NCBI GenBank assembly: GCA_003996215.1
Contig: QJPP01001741.1
Location: forward strand, 186,001 to 250,000
Reading direction: 5' to 3'
DNA: 64,000 nt
From: Jaltomata sinuosa
Lineage: Eukaryota; Streptophyta; Magnoliopsida; Solanales; Solanaceae
The notes below the pieces were generated by a model that saw nothing but the letters and a program-made list of their open reading frames with translations, was not told the DNA's origin and ran no database searches. Shown here piece by piece: positions 32,961-46,122 of the stretch. Both the position numbers and the translations under genes were made by a program. Positions within the stretch are counted from its first letter, which is position 1; each line of letters begins with the position of its first letter.

Positions 32961-35900
32961 TTTGGTTTTTATGACCATTTTCCTATTATAGAGCTTTAAC
33001 TTAGGGAATCGTTTACTTTAGTCAACATTCTTAGCAAGTGGGCTTGGAATTAAATTCTGACAGTTTCTTAGCTCCGAAACGTGGATTTTGTTCTAGTTGG
33101 ACCCTTGGCTTTTGGTATGGTTTTATCTGACTTTTTGAGATTTTAGGCCTATTAGAGTTGGAAGTTTAACTTTGGTCAACATTCGGAGAAGATGACCTCG
33201 GATGGGAATTCTGTCAGCGTGGTTAGCTTTGGAATGTCGACTTCGGGCTAGAAGGACCTTTGGTTTCAGTATCGATGCTTCCAAAATCATTTTGCGCTGT
33301 TGGGTTCCATTTTGGTAAAGTTGGTGTTTGAGCATGGGGCCTACTTTTCATTAAATTGACCTCGTATGGGAATTTTATCAATTTTTTTGAGTTTGAAATG
33401 CCATTTCTGGTATAGCATAGTTTATTTGCATCTGTGGGTCCCTGGATGAATTTTTAGGGTCCATTCGGTAACTTTTTAGCCTTGAAATTTTTGTTGGTTT
33501 TTTCTATTGCTGATGTGTCCAGATTTGTGACCTTTGGCTGCTTTTGCGGATACCGTATTTATGGCAAAAGGTCCACTTTTGCGAACATCACTTTTGCGAT
33601 AAACCTCCACTTTTACTGAGGCACGGGTGATTAGTGACCTCCACTTTTGCGGAGGGTGTCATTTTTGCAACATCCGCTTTTGTGAAAAAACCTCCGCTTT
33701 TATGGAGGTAGCTGCGTTCCTATAAAAACTTGTCTTCTCAATTTTTCAGCCTTAGTTCTCATTTCCTCTCTCACTCTAAACTTCCTCTCACACCAAAAAC
33801 TTGGGTTAAAATATATCTTAGTCGTGATAGTTCATCGAGCGGTGGCTTTTATCATTTCCTCCTTCTATTCGGTAAGTCCCTCTTCTCCAATTTCTCCATA
33901 GCCATGGCTAAGCTTCCATTGTTAATTCTTAACTTAACTTTGGGTTGATTCTTGTGTTTTAGCTGCATGTTTGGGATTAATCATTTAAAGGGAAGCATAT
34001 TTTACCTCGTTGACCTTTTTCTCTCTCTCCATGGTATGTAATTCTCCGTTATTATTCTTGGTTTATGTAAAGTTTTCGCATTTTGATTCCTCTTCACTTC
34101 TAGGCTATTTTAGGCCCTTTTCTTACCTAAATTATGCTCAATTTTGAGCATGAGTTCTTGACAGCGTTGGGAACCTTGTGGTAATTTCCATTTATAGTTT
34201 CAAGTTGTGGGGTCCACAGGCCTGTTTTTTACCTGGATTTTTAACCCAACTAATTATTGGCATTATGAGTATCGTTAACTTTATTTATACGAGTAGATTA
34301 TGTTTATGGTAGTTTGACTGTTGTTTAGGGATTCTCAGAGCAGTTTGGGCTCGAACGACGTCTTTCCAGCAACTTTTCGTCAAACACCAGGTAGGCTATG
34401 GCTTACCAATCTTAGACTTGGCCTATATAGAATGTAATTGTACTATTTAGCTCATCCTTGGATTGGGATTACTAGGTTGGAACCCCAGACCTTGTCTGCT
34501 TCTTTGTCGTCCGTTCTTATTTCTCTACTTCAGTACTTGAGCTAGTCCAGTAGTATTACCTCTTACGGCCCTGAGTGGCCTTTACATATGCCTCTGGACC
34601 ATAGTTAATAGGATATATGGGATGTGTGAGTTCCAGATATTGATTCGCGATTGTCAGCTGGTTATCTGTGTTGTAGAGCGGATTGAGCCTGTGCAGGGCC
34701 AGTAAGTTGATATTGAGTTGTTGGTTATATCTGAGCATATCATCGTCATGAAAAGAGCGTTTTCTGTATTGGTTTGCTACTACTACTACAGGGCTACAGG
34801 CCTGACTGTCATTGGTTTTTCAAACCTTCCATGGCCTTGAGGGCCTATTTTCAGTGATTAATGGCTATAAATGGACTTAATACTGGTTTAATGGATCTTC
34901 TTGAAGTAAAAGGGATTAAATGTTGGTTTTCACAGTGGTACCTGAGATGATACTAGACTCGGCCGGGCCGAGCACTAGACATGGTTTTATTACTAATTTT
35001 AGTCCCGAAAAGACTCTGGGCACACATGATAAGATCTTGAGAGTTGATATGTGGTCACGGAGACCTCCATGGACCTTGACGATCTGGACTAGGGGATAAG
35101 AGTGCTAGAGGAAGGGTATACGAGGGAGTAGAGGTATACGGGAGAAGCCCTTACATAGGTCCTATGGGCGTCGGAGAAGGTACATACAGTACCACTAGCA
35201 TACCATATCATATCATTCAATTCTGCATGGTTCCACCCCTTGTTTGCTATTTGCTTAGTGTACTCTCCGGTAGTATAGGATGACGGTAAGGTTTGTCTTT
35301 ACTTGTATGCATTCCTCGGGTGTATGGGCGCTCGTTGGGATTTTAGGTAGATTAGTGTTACTTTCTCCTATTGTAGTTACCTGCTGATTTACTTTTCGAT
35401 CATCCTTATCTTGTGAGTTGTATTGTTAGCATGTTTATGTTTAGTTGCCGTTTATTCTCTTCCTATATTTGAGGTTATCGGTACACTTCCCTGTTCGTTA
35501 AGCTTTTCTTATTTACTGTTATTGCAAGGACCAAGGTGCATTCTCTACTCTTTTACTTGTGTTCTGTGATACATTTTCTGTGGCTAGCTTAGTACACTTG
35601 TATTCTTTTATGCCTTCTATCTATTGCTAGCTTCGATGTACTTCACTCTATTTGCTTCTTTGACCCTTTTCTTCCCTTATCTACTATCTACTGCTTTTAC
35701 ATTTTATATGTGCCCAGTCAGCCTATGATTTCTTCTGGGTACCAGTTGCTTATGTAATTGGTGCTCATACTACACTTCTGCATCTTCCTGGTGCAGATCC
35801 TAGTATGGGCCATATCCATTGACATGAGAACTTTGTGCAGCCTTTAGGACATCCGAGACATAGGGTGAGCCCCTGGCGATTGGGGCTTGGCTATATCTCT

Positions 35901-36155
35901 TCTTTTTGCACAGTTGACTCTTTTGTATGTTCAGAGACAGTTGTGTATTTTACTTTTGATCTCTCTTGTACTTTGTATATTTAGTAGTGGCTCCTGTACT
36001 TATGATACCAGGTCTTTGGATGGTGTAGTTTTCTGTATATATTTAGGTTGCTTTCCTTTTGCCTTGCCTTCTTTACTTTCTTTCGGGCCACATGGATTGC
36101 TTCGCCTATAGGGGGTTGTAGGTGCCATCATAAACTGAGGAATTGGGTCGTGAAA
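32961..36155 (+). repeat. 5' LTR of Element 3 (start approximate)
   Basis: The end is fixed by a primer-binding site at 36159-36170. The start is an estimate because no clear TG border could be picked. A cluster of CCTCCACTTTTGCGGAGG-type words fills 33,540-33,715 and is followed at 33,721 by TATAAAAACTTG and a T/C-rich leader, as expected for U3 followed by R. A perfect palindrome CTCGGCCGGGCCGAG is at 34,959-34,973. No coding potential is visible. Confidence 0.6.
33721..33728 (+). promoter_or_regulatory. TATA box of the Element 3 LTR (candidate)
   Basis: TATAAAAA directly downstream of the repeated CCTCCACTTTTGCGGA cluster and about 30 bp upstream of a C/T-rich leader (TCAGCCTTAGTTCTC), the usual spacing of a core promoter in a plant LTR. 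Confidence 0.6.
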
Positions 36156-36158
36156 GCT

Positions 36159-36170
36159 TGGTATCAGAGG
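36159..36170 (+). other. Primer-binding site of Element 3
   Basis: TGGTATCAGAGG, 11 of 12 bases complementary to initiator tRNA-Met, a few bases after the LTR end (GGGTCGTGAAA). Confidence 0.8.
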
Positions 36171-36368
36171 CTAGGTTCACCGATATATGAGTCAATGTAT
36201 AGTAGAGTCCTATGGATCAGGGTGGAGACATTTGTACCCTATCTTCGGGAGGCTACAGTGACATCTTAGAAAACATGAGTCTTCTCTTGCTTTTATATCA
36301 TGCATTTTATCCTAGATGGTTTCCTGGAATCTCATTTGTTCTAGTTCACTCTTTTGCAGATAGTTCGT

Positions 36369-37545
36369 ATGAGATCTTCTGTAGCAAATGAAGGCGAGCC
36401 TTCAGTACCAACACCTCCGGTTCTAACTAGGGGCCAGGGTAGACATAGAGGTAGAGGTCGAGGATGTTCCCAAGTGATGAAACCAGTTAGAGCTCCTGAG
36501 GTCGAGTATGAGCCTGAGCCAATTCTGCACCAGCAACCCGTAGACCAGGGAGCAGCCCAGGTGCCACCAGGGCCAGTAGCAATATCAGTATCAGCACCTG
36601 CCCCAGCTCTTTCGCTAGATATCCGGGGTGTGCTTCTTCAGTTATTGAGTATGGTTATGGGTCAGCTTTCTGATATGGACCAAACATCTTCTCAAGGGGT
36701 CAGCCCTGGGTGTTCAGAGTTCAGGAGCACGTGCGCATCCTTCTACTGTAGCTCCCCGTGCATAGGTCCTTTTAGTGCCTATAGTCGCTCAGCCTCTCTC
36801 TCTTCACCGAGTCATGTTAGAGTCGGAGCAGAAGTCTTGGGGCCTGTTTCTGAGACTATCCCCACCGAGGTTCTCTGGTGCTCCTAGACAGGATTCCTAT
36901 GAGTTTATTTCTACCTGCGAGGAGATGCTTCATCACCTTGGTCAGTTGGATACCCACCGAGTGGATTACACCACCTATCAGTTGGAGGGGATAACGAAGC
37001 TTTGGTGGAGGGCCCAGGTAGCTTGCAGGTACCTTGAGTCTCCACAGTTGAGATGGAGGGAGTTCTACGAGGCCTTAATGGACAAGTTCTTACCGTAGTG
37101 TGACCGTGAGTAGTTTACCCGATTGATGCAGGGGTCTATGACAGTGTCTGAGTAGGAGACCTGTTTTCACTAGTTGGCTCTATTTGGGGCTATGATTATT
37201 CCTACAGAGCCAGACCGGATTCGTTGATTTGATTGGGGGATGAGGACTGAACTTGATGAGACTACAGAGATACTAGTTGCTAGTGGGCATCCATTTCAGG
37301 TGATAGCGTACCATTACCGCACTGTAGAGGATTTGCATTTCCAGGACCCCGGAGCTAGAGATAAAAGACCATGCCATTAGGGTAGTTACAGTGGTTCTCT
37401 CTCCGGAAGTAGAGGTTCAGGTTAGTAGGGCAGAGGATATCAGCCACAATAGTATCCGGGCCAGTCTAGCCATCCAGTTAAGGCATCATTTCAGGCTTCA
37501 GGTGGGCCTCAGTTTGATCATGGTTATGGTAGTCAGCATGGTTAA
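36369..37545 (+). pseudogene. Element 3 gag, first part (interrupted by Element 2)
   Basis: Starts MRSSVANEGEPSVPTPP with an Arg/Gly-rich stretch (RGQGRHRGRGRG). A frameshift near 36,700-36,780 moves the frame to the gag core, which reads PPRFSGAPRQDSYEFISTCE, YTTYQLEGITKLWW and REFYEALMDKFLP (36,820-37,098), followed by several stops and weaker homology (FTRLMQGSMTVSE). The part ends in QFDHGYGSQHG at 37,545, where Element 2 is inserted. The reading resumes at 51,720. Gag packages the element RNA; this copy is dead. Confidence 0.85.
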
Positions 37546-40504
37546 TGTCATTCCCCGAGGCTACCCCCTGGACGTAAGACGGGATTCAGAGCACAAGTGC
37601 TCTAGATTAACTCTTGGTCATAGCATACTCAAGCAAAACAATAGATAAACAGAAGCATAATAAGAAGGTCCAAAATCAACATATAGATAACCGAGTCAAA
37701 AGACATACAACTCTAAGGAAGAGACTTGAATACTATCCATGTCTAAAAAGCCTCTACACATAACACAAGGAGTTTCTAGGACAAGACCCTAGCTAACTCA
37801 ACATACAAAAGTAAATAACATAAACTAGCTAAGATCATGACCAGCCCTCGGACTATGAGGAGTCACCAACAGCGAACTGGGAGTGGCTTGAAGTCTCTAT
37901 CCACGTGTTTGGAAAAAAGAGCCTGAATCAACATCATCAAGAGGATGCAGCGCAAAATATGCATCAGTACTATAGGATGTACCGAGTATGTAAGATATGC
38001 ATAATCATATTGAAACTTTCTTAAAACGTGCTTAGAACTAAGTTCATGCATAAAAAGGGATATCATAAGTAAATATTATAACTTGAATAGTAAACATGAG
38101 ATAAGAATCAAACTTCAAAATAGATTTCATAAGCTTAAACAAGTCAAAACATTCTTAAGGGAGTTTCTTATAACCGATAATAGACCATGCGAGTTACATG
38201 GAATCTAACTATATAACCCTAGTTAGCAAATCTGACTTGAACCATGCCAAGGAATGAGTCACCATACCCAACTATATAACCCTAGTTGGCAAAGCTATCC
38301 TAATGCAGGCTAAGCACAAGATACCATGATAAAGATGTGGTACCACTCTCATAAGCCCATAGGTCACTTCATTTCATAACCTATGCTGGCAACATAGTTT
38401 GGGACTTGGGTAATCAAACCTTCATTGTTCGGTGCTAAATACTACTCCCAAAACATATATAGATAGCTCATAATTTCATAGTGGCACAATTTCATGCCAA
38501 ATCTTATTTGAAAAGCATGAAAACACATCGGGCATCGTGCAATTCTCATATCATAAGTTCTTGAAGCTTAGCATAGCCATAATTCAAAACATAGTTTTCC
38601 TTCTTAAATTCATACTTAAAGAATTAGGCATGCAATTTCATAAATACATAAAGACATGTTATCCGAACATGTGAACTTTCTCTTGAAAATATGCAATTTA
38701 ATGGAATTATGCTAGAAATCAACTTTAATGCATGAGCTTTTGAAACCAATTAAGGAATCTTAATCAAATCATAAATTAACCATAAGAAACCATGAAAAAC
38801 TGATTTCATAAGTTTTTCCCCAATTTGGATCAAAACCCTAATTTCACAAGTTCATAATTCAAAATAAGAATTGGGGGGTTTTGGGCACAAGGGTGAGAGG
38901 AACCCATTGTTGAATACCCACATACCTTGATTGAACACTTGAAATTGAAAAGAATAGGAGACTTGAACTTGGAGCTTGAGACCTTAAGCTTGAGAGAGTT
39001 CTTTTCCTTTTTTGAAGATGAATGAGGTAAAGAGAAGGGATTTAGGCTAATAGGTGTAGAAACTCTACTAAAAATGGTCAAAACAACCTCACTTAGGAGT
39101 TAAAAGAGTGGGTAATGACTAAAATATCCTTGGGAAATAATTAGGAAAAAGCTGGAAAAAGTCGACTTCAGGGACCACGAGTCGATCTACGGTCCGTCAT
39201 CCAAAGGGATGGACCATCGACGTGATCCGTGGTTTCCACTATCACTTACTGGGGGTCTACTGGAAATGCATTCCATGAGTCACACGAACGCTACGGGTGT
39301 GGGAGCGATCCTGGTCAGGGAAGGCTAAGACGACGCCTACGGTCCATGCTTTCAAACGACATATCGGCCTGTCGACTCGTGGTTTGCCTTGAGAGATTTG
39401 AGGCTATCTGATCTTAAAGGATGTCGGATGGGATGACGACCCATCATCCAGAAGGATGGGTCGTCCTATGACTCGTCTTTTCTAGGGACCTTTGTGGGGG
39501 TCCTATGGAACTTGGACTACGAGTCAACAAGATGGTTCGTGGTTTCAAACCACGAGCCGTGAAGTGACTAGAAGACTGGGAAGGCAACACTGCCAAGGAC
39601 AGATAGCGGGTCAGACCACGGGCCGTGGTTTAAGACTACGGTCCGTCTTATGATCCGTGATTCCTGGAAGATTACAAGTCTTCATGAACTACTAAAAACA
39701 GCTCAAAAAGGGACGGATAGGAAAGCAATAGACAACGTCGCTCTTGAAAAGCAACGAAAAAAGCGACGCTGTCCGTCGCTTTTCAATTTTTTTTTAATTT
39801 ATAATTTTTTTTTACAAAAGCGACGGACATCGTCTCTTTTTCCGTAGCTTTTTTCGGCGGATTTTTGCGCCAAAATTATTTACAAATAATTGATTTTTAT
39901 TTTTTATTATAAGCGACGGACAGCGTCGCAATTATTAAAAAAAATTTAAAATTTTTTTTAAAGAAAGCGATGCTGTCCGTCGCTTTATTTAAAATTTAAT
40001 TTATATTAAAAAAATAGAAAAGCGACGAACAACATCGCTTTTGTCCATCCATTTTCGGTCAATACGCGGTCAACTCATTTAAAAAAGTGACGGATAAAAG
40101 CGACGCTGTCCGTCGCTTCTTTAATTATACAGAGACCCGACGGGGTCTCTTTCCCTCATTTCTCTCTTTCTCTTTTCTCTCCTCCTCTCCTCTCCTCCAT
40201 CACTGCTCCGCCGCTCCCTCCACCATCAGCCTCCTCCCTCCAACCTCCTCCAATTTTAAGGTTAGTTGTTTTGTTTATTTGAAGGTTAGGGTTTAATTTG
40301 AGTATTTTTATTTTGAAAAATTGATAGTGAATTCTAGACTATGGTATGTTATTGTTGTTGAATTCTAGACTAGAGTGTATATGTTGTTATTGTTATTGTT
40401 GAATTCTAGACTAGGATTTTGAAAAATTGATAGTGAAAATTGATATATGAAAAAATTGATCGTGAAAAATTCATTTTTTAGATTATATTCTTAATTTATG
40501 AACT

Positions 40505-40720
40505 TTAATTAGTTTAGGCTTGCTATTAGTTTGTGAACCTTAGTTTAGGCTTGCTATTAATTTGTGAACCTTAGTTTAGGATTGCTATTAGTTTGTGAAC
40601 CTTAGTTTAGGCTTGCTATTAGTTTGTGAACCTTAGTTTAGGCTTGCTATTAGTTTGTGAACCTTAGTTTAGGTAATGCTTGCTATTAGCTTGTGAACCT
40701 TAGTTTAGGTTCTTTTTTGA
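40505..40720. repeat. Short tandem array, ~31-bp unit, in the CACTA interior
   Basis: About six copies of TTTAGGCTTGCTATTAGT plus TTGTGAACCTTAG in direct orientation, with minor substitutions and one unit carrying a small insertion (AGGTAATGC). Confidence 0.85.
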
Positions 40721-43700
40721 ACTTGAATTATATAGGTTCTTAAATTAGATAGGTTCTTGAATTTGGAATTAGGTTCTTGAATTATATTATTAACTTGAAT
40801 TTGGGAACTTTGAATTTAAAATAGGTTCTTGAATTAGTTTTGGGTTTTGTTTTAGAATCTTGAATTAGTTTTCAAGTTTAACTTTTTGAATTAGGTTCTT
40901 GAATCTTAATTTTTTTAAGTTAACCTTTTTTAAGTTAAGTTTGTTAGTTTAAATTGTTAGTTTTGAGTTAAGAATTAGTTTTCAACTTTACGTTTTTTTT
41001 TGAACTTGAATTAGGTACTTGAATTTGGAATTAGAATTTAGAATTAGGTTCTTGAATCTTAGTTTTTTTAAGTTAAGCTTTTTTAAGTTAAGTTTGTTAG
41101 TTTAAATTGTTAGTTTTGAGTTAAGAATTAGTTTTCAATTTTAGGTTCTTTTTTGAACTTGAATTAGATACTTGAATTTGGAACTTGAATTTGGAATTAG
41201 TATTTGGAATTATAATTTAGAATTACGTTCTTGAATTAGGTTCTTGAATCTTAGTTTTTTTGAGTTAAGCTTTTTTAAGTTAAGTTTGTTAGTTTAAATT
41301 GTTAGTTTTGAGTTAAGAATTAGTTTTCAACTTTAGGTTCTTTTTTGAACTTGAATTAGGTACTTGATTTTGGAACTTGAATTTGGAATTAGGATTTGGA
41401 ATTAGAATTTAGAATTAGGTTCTTGAATCTTAGTTTTTTTAAGTTAAGCTTTTTTAAGTTAAGTTTGTTAGTTTAAATTGTTAGTTTTGAGTTAAGAATT
41501 AGTTTTCAACTTTAGGTTCTTTTTTGCACTTGAATTAGATACTTGAATTTGGAATTAGGATTTGGGATTAGAATTTGAAATTAGGTTCTTGAATTAGATT
41601 ATTAACTTGAATTAGGTTCTTGTATCTTAGCTTTTTTAAGTTAAGTTTGTTAGTTTAAACTGTTAGTTTTGAGTTAAGAATTACTTTTCAACTTTAAGTT
41701 CTTTTTTGAACTTGAATTGAGTACTTGAATTTGAAATTAGGATTTGGAATTAGAATTTTAAATTAGGTTCTTGAATCTTAATTTTTTTAAGTTAAGCTTT
41801 TTTAAGTTAAGTTATTAGTTTAAATTGTTAGTTTTGAGTTAAGAATTAGTTTTCAACTTTAGGTTCTTTTTTGAACTTGAATTAGGTACTTGAATTTGGA
41901 ACTTGAATTTGAAATTAGGATTTGGAATTAGAATTTGAAATTAGGTTCTTGAATCTTAGTTTTTTTAAGTTAAGTTTGTTAGTTTAAATTGTTAGTTTTG
42001 AGTGAAGAATTTATTTTCAACTTTAAATTTTTTTTGAACTTGAATTAGGTACTTGAATTTGGAATTAGAATTTGAAATTAGGTTCTTGAATCTTAATTTT
42101 TTAAGTTAAGCTTTTTTAAGTTATGTTTGTTAGTTTAAATTGTTTGTTTTGAGTTAAGAATTAGTTTTCAACTTTAGTTTTTTTTTGAACTTGAATTAGG
42201 TACTTGAATTTGGAACTTGAATTTGAAATTAGAATTTGGAATTAGATTCTTGAATTAGATTATTAACTTGAATTACGTTCTTGAATCTTAGTTTGCTTAA
42301 GTTAAACTTTTTTATGTTAAGTTTGTTAGTTTTGAGTTAAGAATTAGTTTTCAACTTTAGGTTCTTTTTTGAACTTGAATTAGGTACTTGAGTTTGGAAC
42401 TTGAATTTGGAATTAGGATTTGGAACTTGAATTTGGAATTAGGTTCTTGAATTAGGTACTTGAATTTGGAATTAGGTTCTTGAATTAGATTATAACTTGA
42501 ATTTGGGAACTTTAAATTTGAAATAGGTTTTTGAATTAGTTTTGGGTTTAGTTTTTATACTCTTGAATTAGTTTTCAACTTTAGGTTCTTTTTTGTGAAC
42601 CTTGAATAATGCTTGTTAGTTTAGGATAGTCTTGTGAATCTTAATTAGTTTAGATTAGTCTTGTGAGTTATGTGAATATTTATATGTAAGTGTTATTGTT
42701 AAGAAAATGAGGAACTTTGAATTAGGTACTTGAATTTGGAAATAGAATTTGGAACTTGAATTTGGAATTAGGTACTTGAATTTAGAATTAGGATTTGGAA
42801 CTTAATTTTTGGAATTAGGTTCTTGAATTAGATTATAACTTGAATTTGGGAACTTTGAATTTGAAATATGGTTTTGAATTAGTTTTGTGTTTAGTTTTTA
42901 TACTCTTGAATTAGTTTTCAACTTTAGGTTCTTTTTTGTGAACTTTGAATAATGCTTGTTAGTTTAGGATAGACTCGTGAACCTTAATTAGTTTAGGTTA
43001 GTCTTGTGAGTTATGTCAATATTTATATATATGTGTTATTGTTAAGAAAATGAGGAACTTTGAATTAGGTACTTGAATTTGGAATTAGGATTTGGAACTT
43101 AAATTTGGAATTAGGTTCTTGAATTAGATTATTAACATGAATTAGGTTCTTGAATCTTAGTTTTTTTAAGTTAGACTATTTTAAGTTAAGTTTGTTAGTT
43201 TAAATTGTTAGTTTTGGGTTAAGAAGTTTTTAACTTTAGGTTTTTTTTCTAACTTGAATTATATAGGTTCTTGAATTAGCTAGGTACTTGAATTTGAAAT
43301 TAGGTTCTTGAATTAGATTATTAACTTGAATTTGAGAACTTTGAATTTGAAATAGGTTCTTGAATTAGTTTTGAGTTTGGTTTTAGAATGTTGAATTAGA
43401 TTTCAACTTTAACTTCTTAAATTAGGTTCTTGAATCTTAGTTTTTTTAAGTTAAGCTTTTTAAAGTTAAGTTTGTTAGTTTAAATTGTTAGTTTTGGGTT
43501 AAGAAGTTTTCAACTTTAGGTTATTTTTTGAACTTGAATTATATAGGTTCTTGAATTAGCTAGGTACTTGAATTTAGAATTAGGTTCTTGAATTAGATTA
43601 TTAACTTGAATTTGGGAACTTTGACTTTGAAATAGGTTCTTGAATTAGTTTTGGGTTTTGTTTTAGACTGTTGAATTAGTTTTCAACTTTAACTTCTTGA

Positions 43701-43870
43701 ATTAGGTTCTTGAATCTTAGTTTTTTAAGTTAAGTTTGTTAGTTTAAATTGTTAGTTTTGGGTTAAGAAGTTTTCAACTTTAGGTTCTTTTTTTAAACTT
43801 CAATTATATAGTTTCTTGAATTATATAGGTTCTCTTTTAAGTTAAGTGATAGTTTATTACATTAATGTTA
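40720..43870. repeat. Higher-order AT-rich repeat array (units about 150-190 bp) in the CACTA interior
   Basis: A roughly 3.1-kb stretch repeats the phrases GAATTAGGTTCTTGAATC, TTTTTTAAGTTAAGC, TTAGTTTAAATTGTTAG, AGAATTAGTTTTCAAC and TTAGGTACTTGAATTTGG in the same order many times. Blocks starting GAGTTAAGAATTAG recur every 150-190 bp between about 40,967 and 42,340, after which the order loosens. One strand is strongly T/G-rich. No coding signal. Confidence 0.88.
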
Positions 43871-44542
43871 CTTTGTGAACCTTGAATAACTTGCTAGTTT
43901 AGGTTAGTCTTTGTGAACCTTAGTTTAGGTTAATGCTTGCTATCATTTCCCTATACTGTTTGACATTTTGACACTTTTTTAAGTTATTGAATAATTTATA
44001 GGTCTTTTTGGTGGACCTTTTATGTGTTTAGTGATATTATTACTTCGTATTTAGTTTCTTGTTATGATTGAATCTTATTATGAATGTTGTGGCAGCAATT
44101 AGTGCTGATTTGGGTTGTTTTGAATTAGTTTTGTAAATGGCAGGCGGTGCATATTAAAAATGCAGATTTTTGCAGCTGAAATAAATGCAGAAAAGCAACG
44201 GACGGGGTCTCTTTTGTCTATCGCTTTTCTGGAAAAAATTTACCAGGAAAAGCGACATTGTCGATCGCTTTGTTCTTCAAGTTCAAGAACAAAGCGACGG
44301 CATCCATCGCTTTTCTAGAAAAAATAATTGAAAAAAAAATTCATCGTTTTTTACTTGGCGACGCAGTCCATCGCTTTTGGAAAAGCGACAGGACATTTTC
44401 CCACAGAAGTGACACCGTCGCTTTTTCATCGCTTTTGTCCAAAAAAGCGACGGCCAGCGTCCCTTTTGGCCGTCTCTTTTTAGCTTTTTTTAGTAGTGAT
44501 GAAAACAAGTTTAAAAGCTGAATCAAGTTCTGGGGTGTTACA

Positions 44543-44559
44543 ATATCTCTCTCTTGGGA
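44543..44559 (-). other. Polypurine tract of Element 2
   Basis: On the minus strand TCCCAAGAGAGAGATAT precedes the 3' LTR (TGTAACACCCC), identical to Element 1. Confidence 0.78.
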
Positions 44560-44739
44560 TCATTCATTCTCGAATGAAGACTAAGCAAGGGAAAACTGAA
44601 GAGAAAACATCCCAACCAGCAACAAAACATGGAAATCAAGGTAAACATGAAAACTGAACATTTTAACTTAAAACATGATTGAATCAACTTCGAAACATGA
44701 ATGCATGCTAGGATCATGAGAACAACTCATGGAATAGGA

Positions 44740-46050
44740 TCAGAGGAACATACTAAGGAGGAAATGATTACCCCAAGATGGAACGGAATCGGAAGGAAAT
44801 AGATGAGAGTATTTGGCTTTCATGGCTGATTCCACTTCCGAAGTAGCTCCTTCAACAAGCTGATTTCTCCAAAGAACTTTTACCGAAGCTACTTCTTTAT
44901 TTCTCAATCTCCTAATCTGACGATCAAGGATCTCCACGGGAATCTCCTCATAAGTGAGACTATCCTTCACACCTATGTCCTCTGAAGGAACAATCAAGGT
45001 CGGATCACCAACACACTTCTTCAACATGGAAACATGGAAAATCGGATGAACCGCTTCTAACTCTGTTGGAAAATCCAACTCATAAGCAATGCTACCGACT
45101 CTCCTCAGAATCCAATAAGGACCTATAAAATGGGGACTAAGCTTCCCTTTCTTTCCTAACCTTATCACACCCTTCATGGGTGGCACCTTCAGAAAAACCC
45201 AATCACCGACTCTAATTTCCAACTCTCTTCTTCTCACATCTACATATGATTTCTGTCGACTCTGAGCAGTCTTCAACCTTTCCCTAATAAGCTAAACCTT
45301 CTCCATGGTCTCATGAACCGAATCGGGACCGATCAAAGCTGCCTCACCTACCTCAAACCAACCAATATGAGATCTACACCTGCGGCCATAAAGTAACTCA
45401 TAAGGAGCCATCTGGATGCTAGAGTGAAAGCTGTTGTTGTAGGCAAACTCGATAAGAGGTAAGTGATCATCCCAATTACCTTTGAAATCAATCACACAAG
45501 CTCTCAACATGTCCTCCAACGTCTAAATGGTACGCTCTGTCTAGCCATCTGTCTGAGGGTGAAAAGTTGTGCTAAGCTTCACCTGAGTACCAAGACCTTT
45601 CTGAAGCGACTTCCAAAATTGAGAAGTAAACTGAGTACCTCTATCTGAAATGATAGACAATGGGACACTATGCAATGGGACTATCTCCCAGATGTAGAGT
45701 CTGGCATAATCGTCTGCTGAATCCGTAGTCTTAACAACCAAGAAATGAGATGACTTGGTCATCCAGTCGACAATCACCCAAATGAAATCATGTTGCCTTC
45801 GAGTATATGGCAACCCAGTAATGAAGTCCATATTGATCGCTTCCTATTTACAAGTGGGAAGGTCAATATCCTGAATCATGCCACCCGGTTGCTGATGCTC
45901 TACCTTCACTTGCTGACAGTTGGGACACTTAGCCACAAAACTGGCTATGTCCCTCTTCATACCATTCCACCAATAGACTTCTCGTAGATCACGGTACATT
46001 TTGGTGGCACTAGAGTGAATGGAATATATGGAACTGTGAGCCTCAGTCAA
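44740..46050 (-). pseudogene. Element 2 integrase and chromodomain
   Basis: Three segments in order on the minus strand: a zinc-binding start (VYWWNGMKRDIASFVAKCPNC, 45844-46050), the catalytic core (MDFITGLPYTRRQ, FHPQTDG, then FAYNNSFHSSIQMAPYELLY, 45292-45831) and the C-terminal part (KGKLSPHFIGPYWILRRVGS and YELDFPTELEAVHPIFHV, 44740-45276), ending in a chromodomain-like EVASVKVLWRNQLVEGAT. Stops separate them near 45,280, 45,530 and 45,840. Integrase joins element cDNA to the host genome, and the chromodomain is thought to guide it to marked chromatin. Confidence 0.9.
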
Positions 46051-46122
46051 AATCTGCTGTCTCTACCTATCTACATCTAGCATGCACAATCGACCTTGAT
46101 AACAAGGCACACTATCTCCCCC

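Larger units (their letters stand above)
39687..44498. mobile_element. Non-autonomous CACTA (En/Spm-like) element inside the Element 2 LTR
   Basis: The right end, reverse-complemented, begins CACTACTAAAAAAAGCTAAA and the left end reads AACTACTAAAAACAGCTCAA, so the first C of CACTA is changed to A on the left. A 3-bp duplication, ATG, lies at 39684-39686 and 44499-44501, and the empty site in the other LTR reads TCTTTAAGAAAAC. The first and last 350 bp are filled with AAAAGCGACGGACAGCGTCGC-type words in both orientations, the subterminal repeats expected of CACTA elements. The 3.6-kb interior is mostly AT-rich repeats with no transposase. At 40130-40260 a C/T-rich leader-like stretch ends in AAGGTTAG, a possible remnant of the original transcript start. 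Confidence 0.88.
37546..44542 (-). repeat. 3' LTR of Element 2, split by a CACTA element
   Basis: LTR sequence occupies 37546-39686 and 44499-44542, matching the intact copy at 49574-51719 (roughly 90 percent identical by eye). The outer end reads TGTCATTCCCCGAGG and the inner end TGGGGTGTTACA. The palindrome-word cluster (ACGGTCCGT, CCACGAGTC) lies at 39,170-39,660. Confidence 0.9.
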
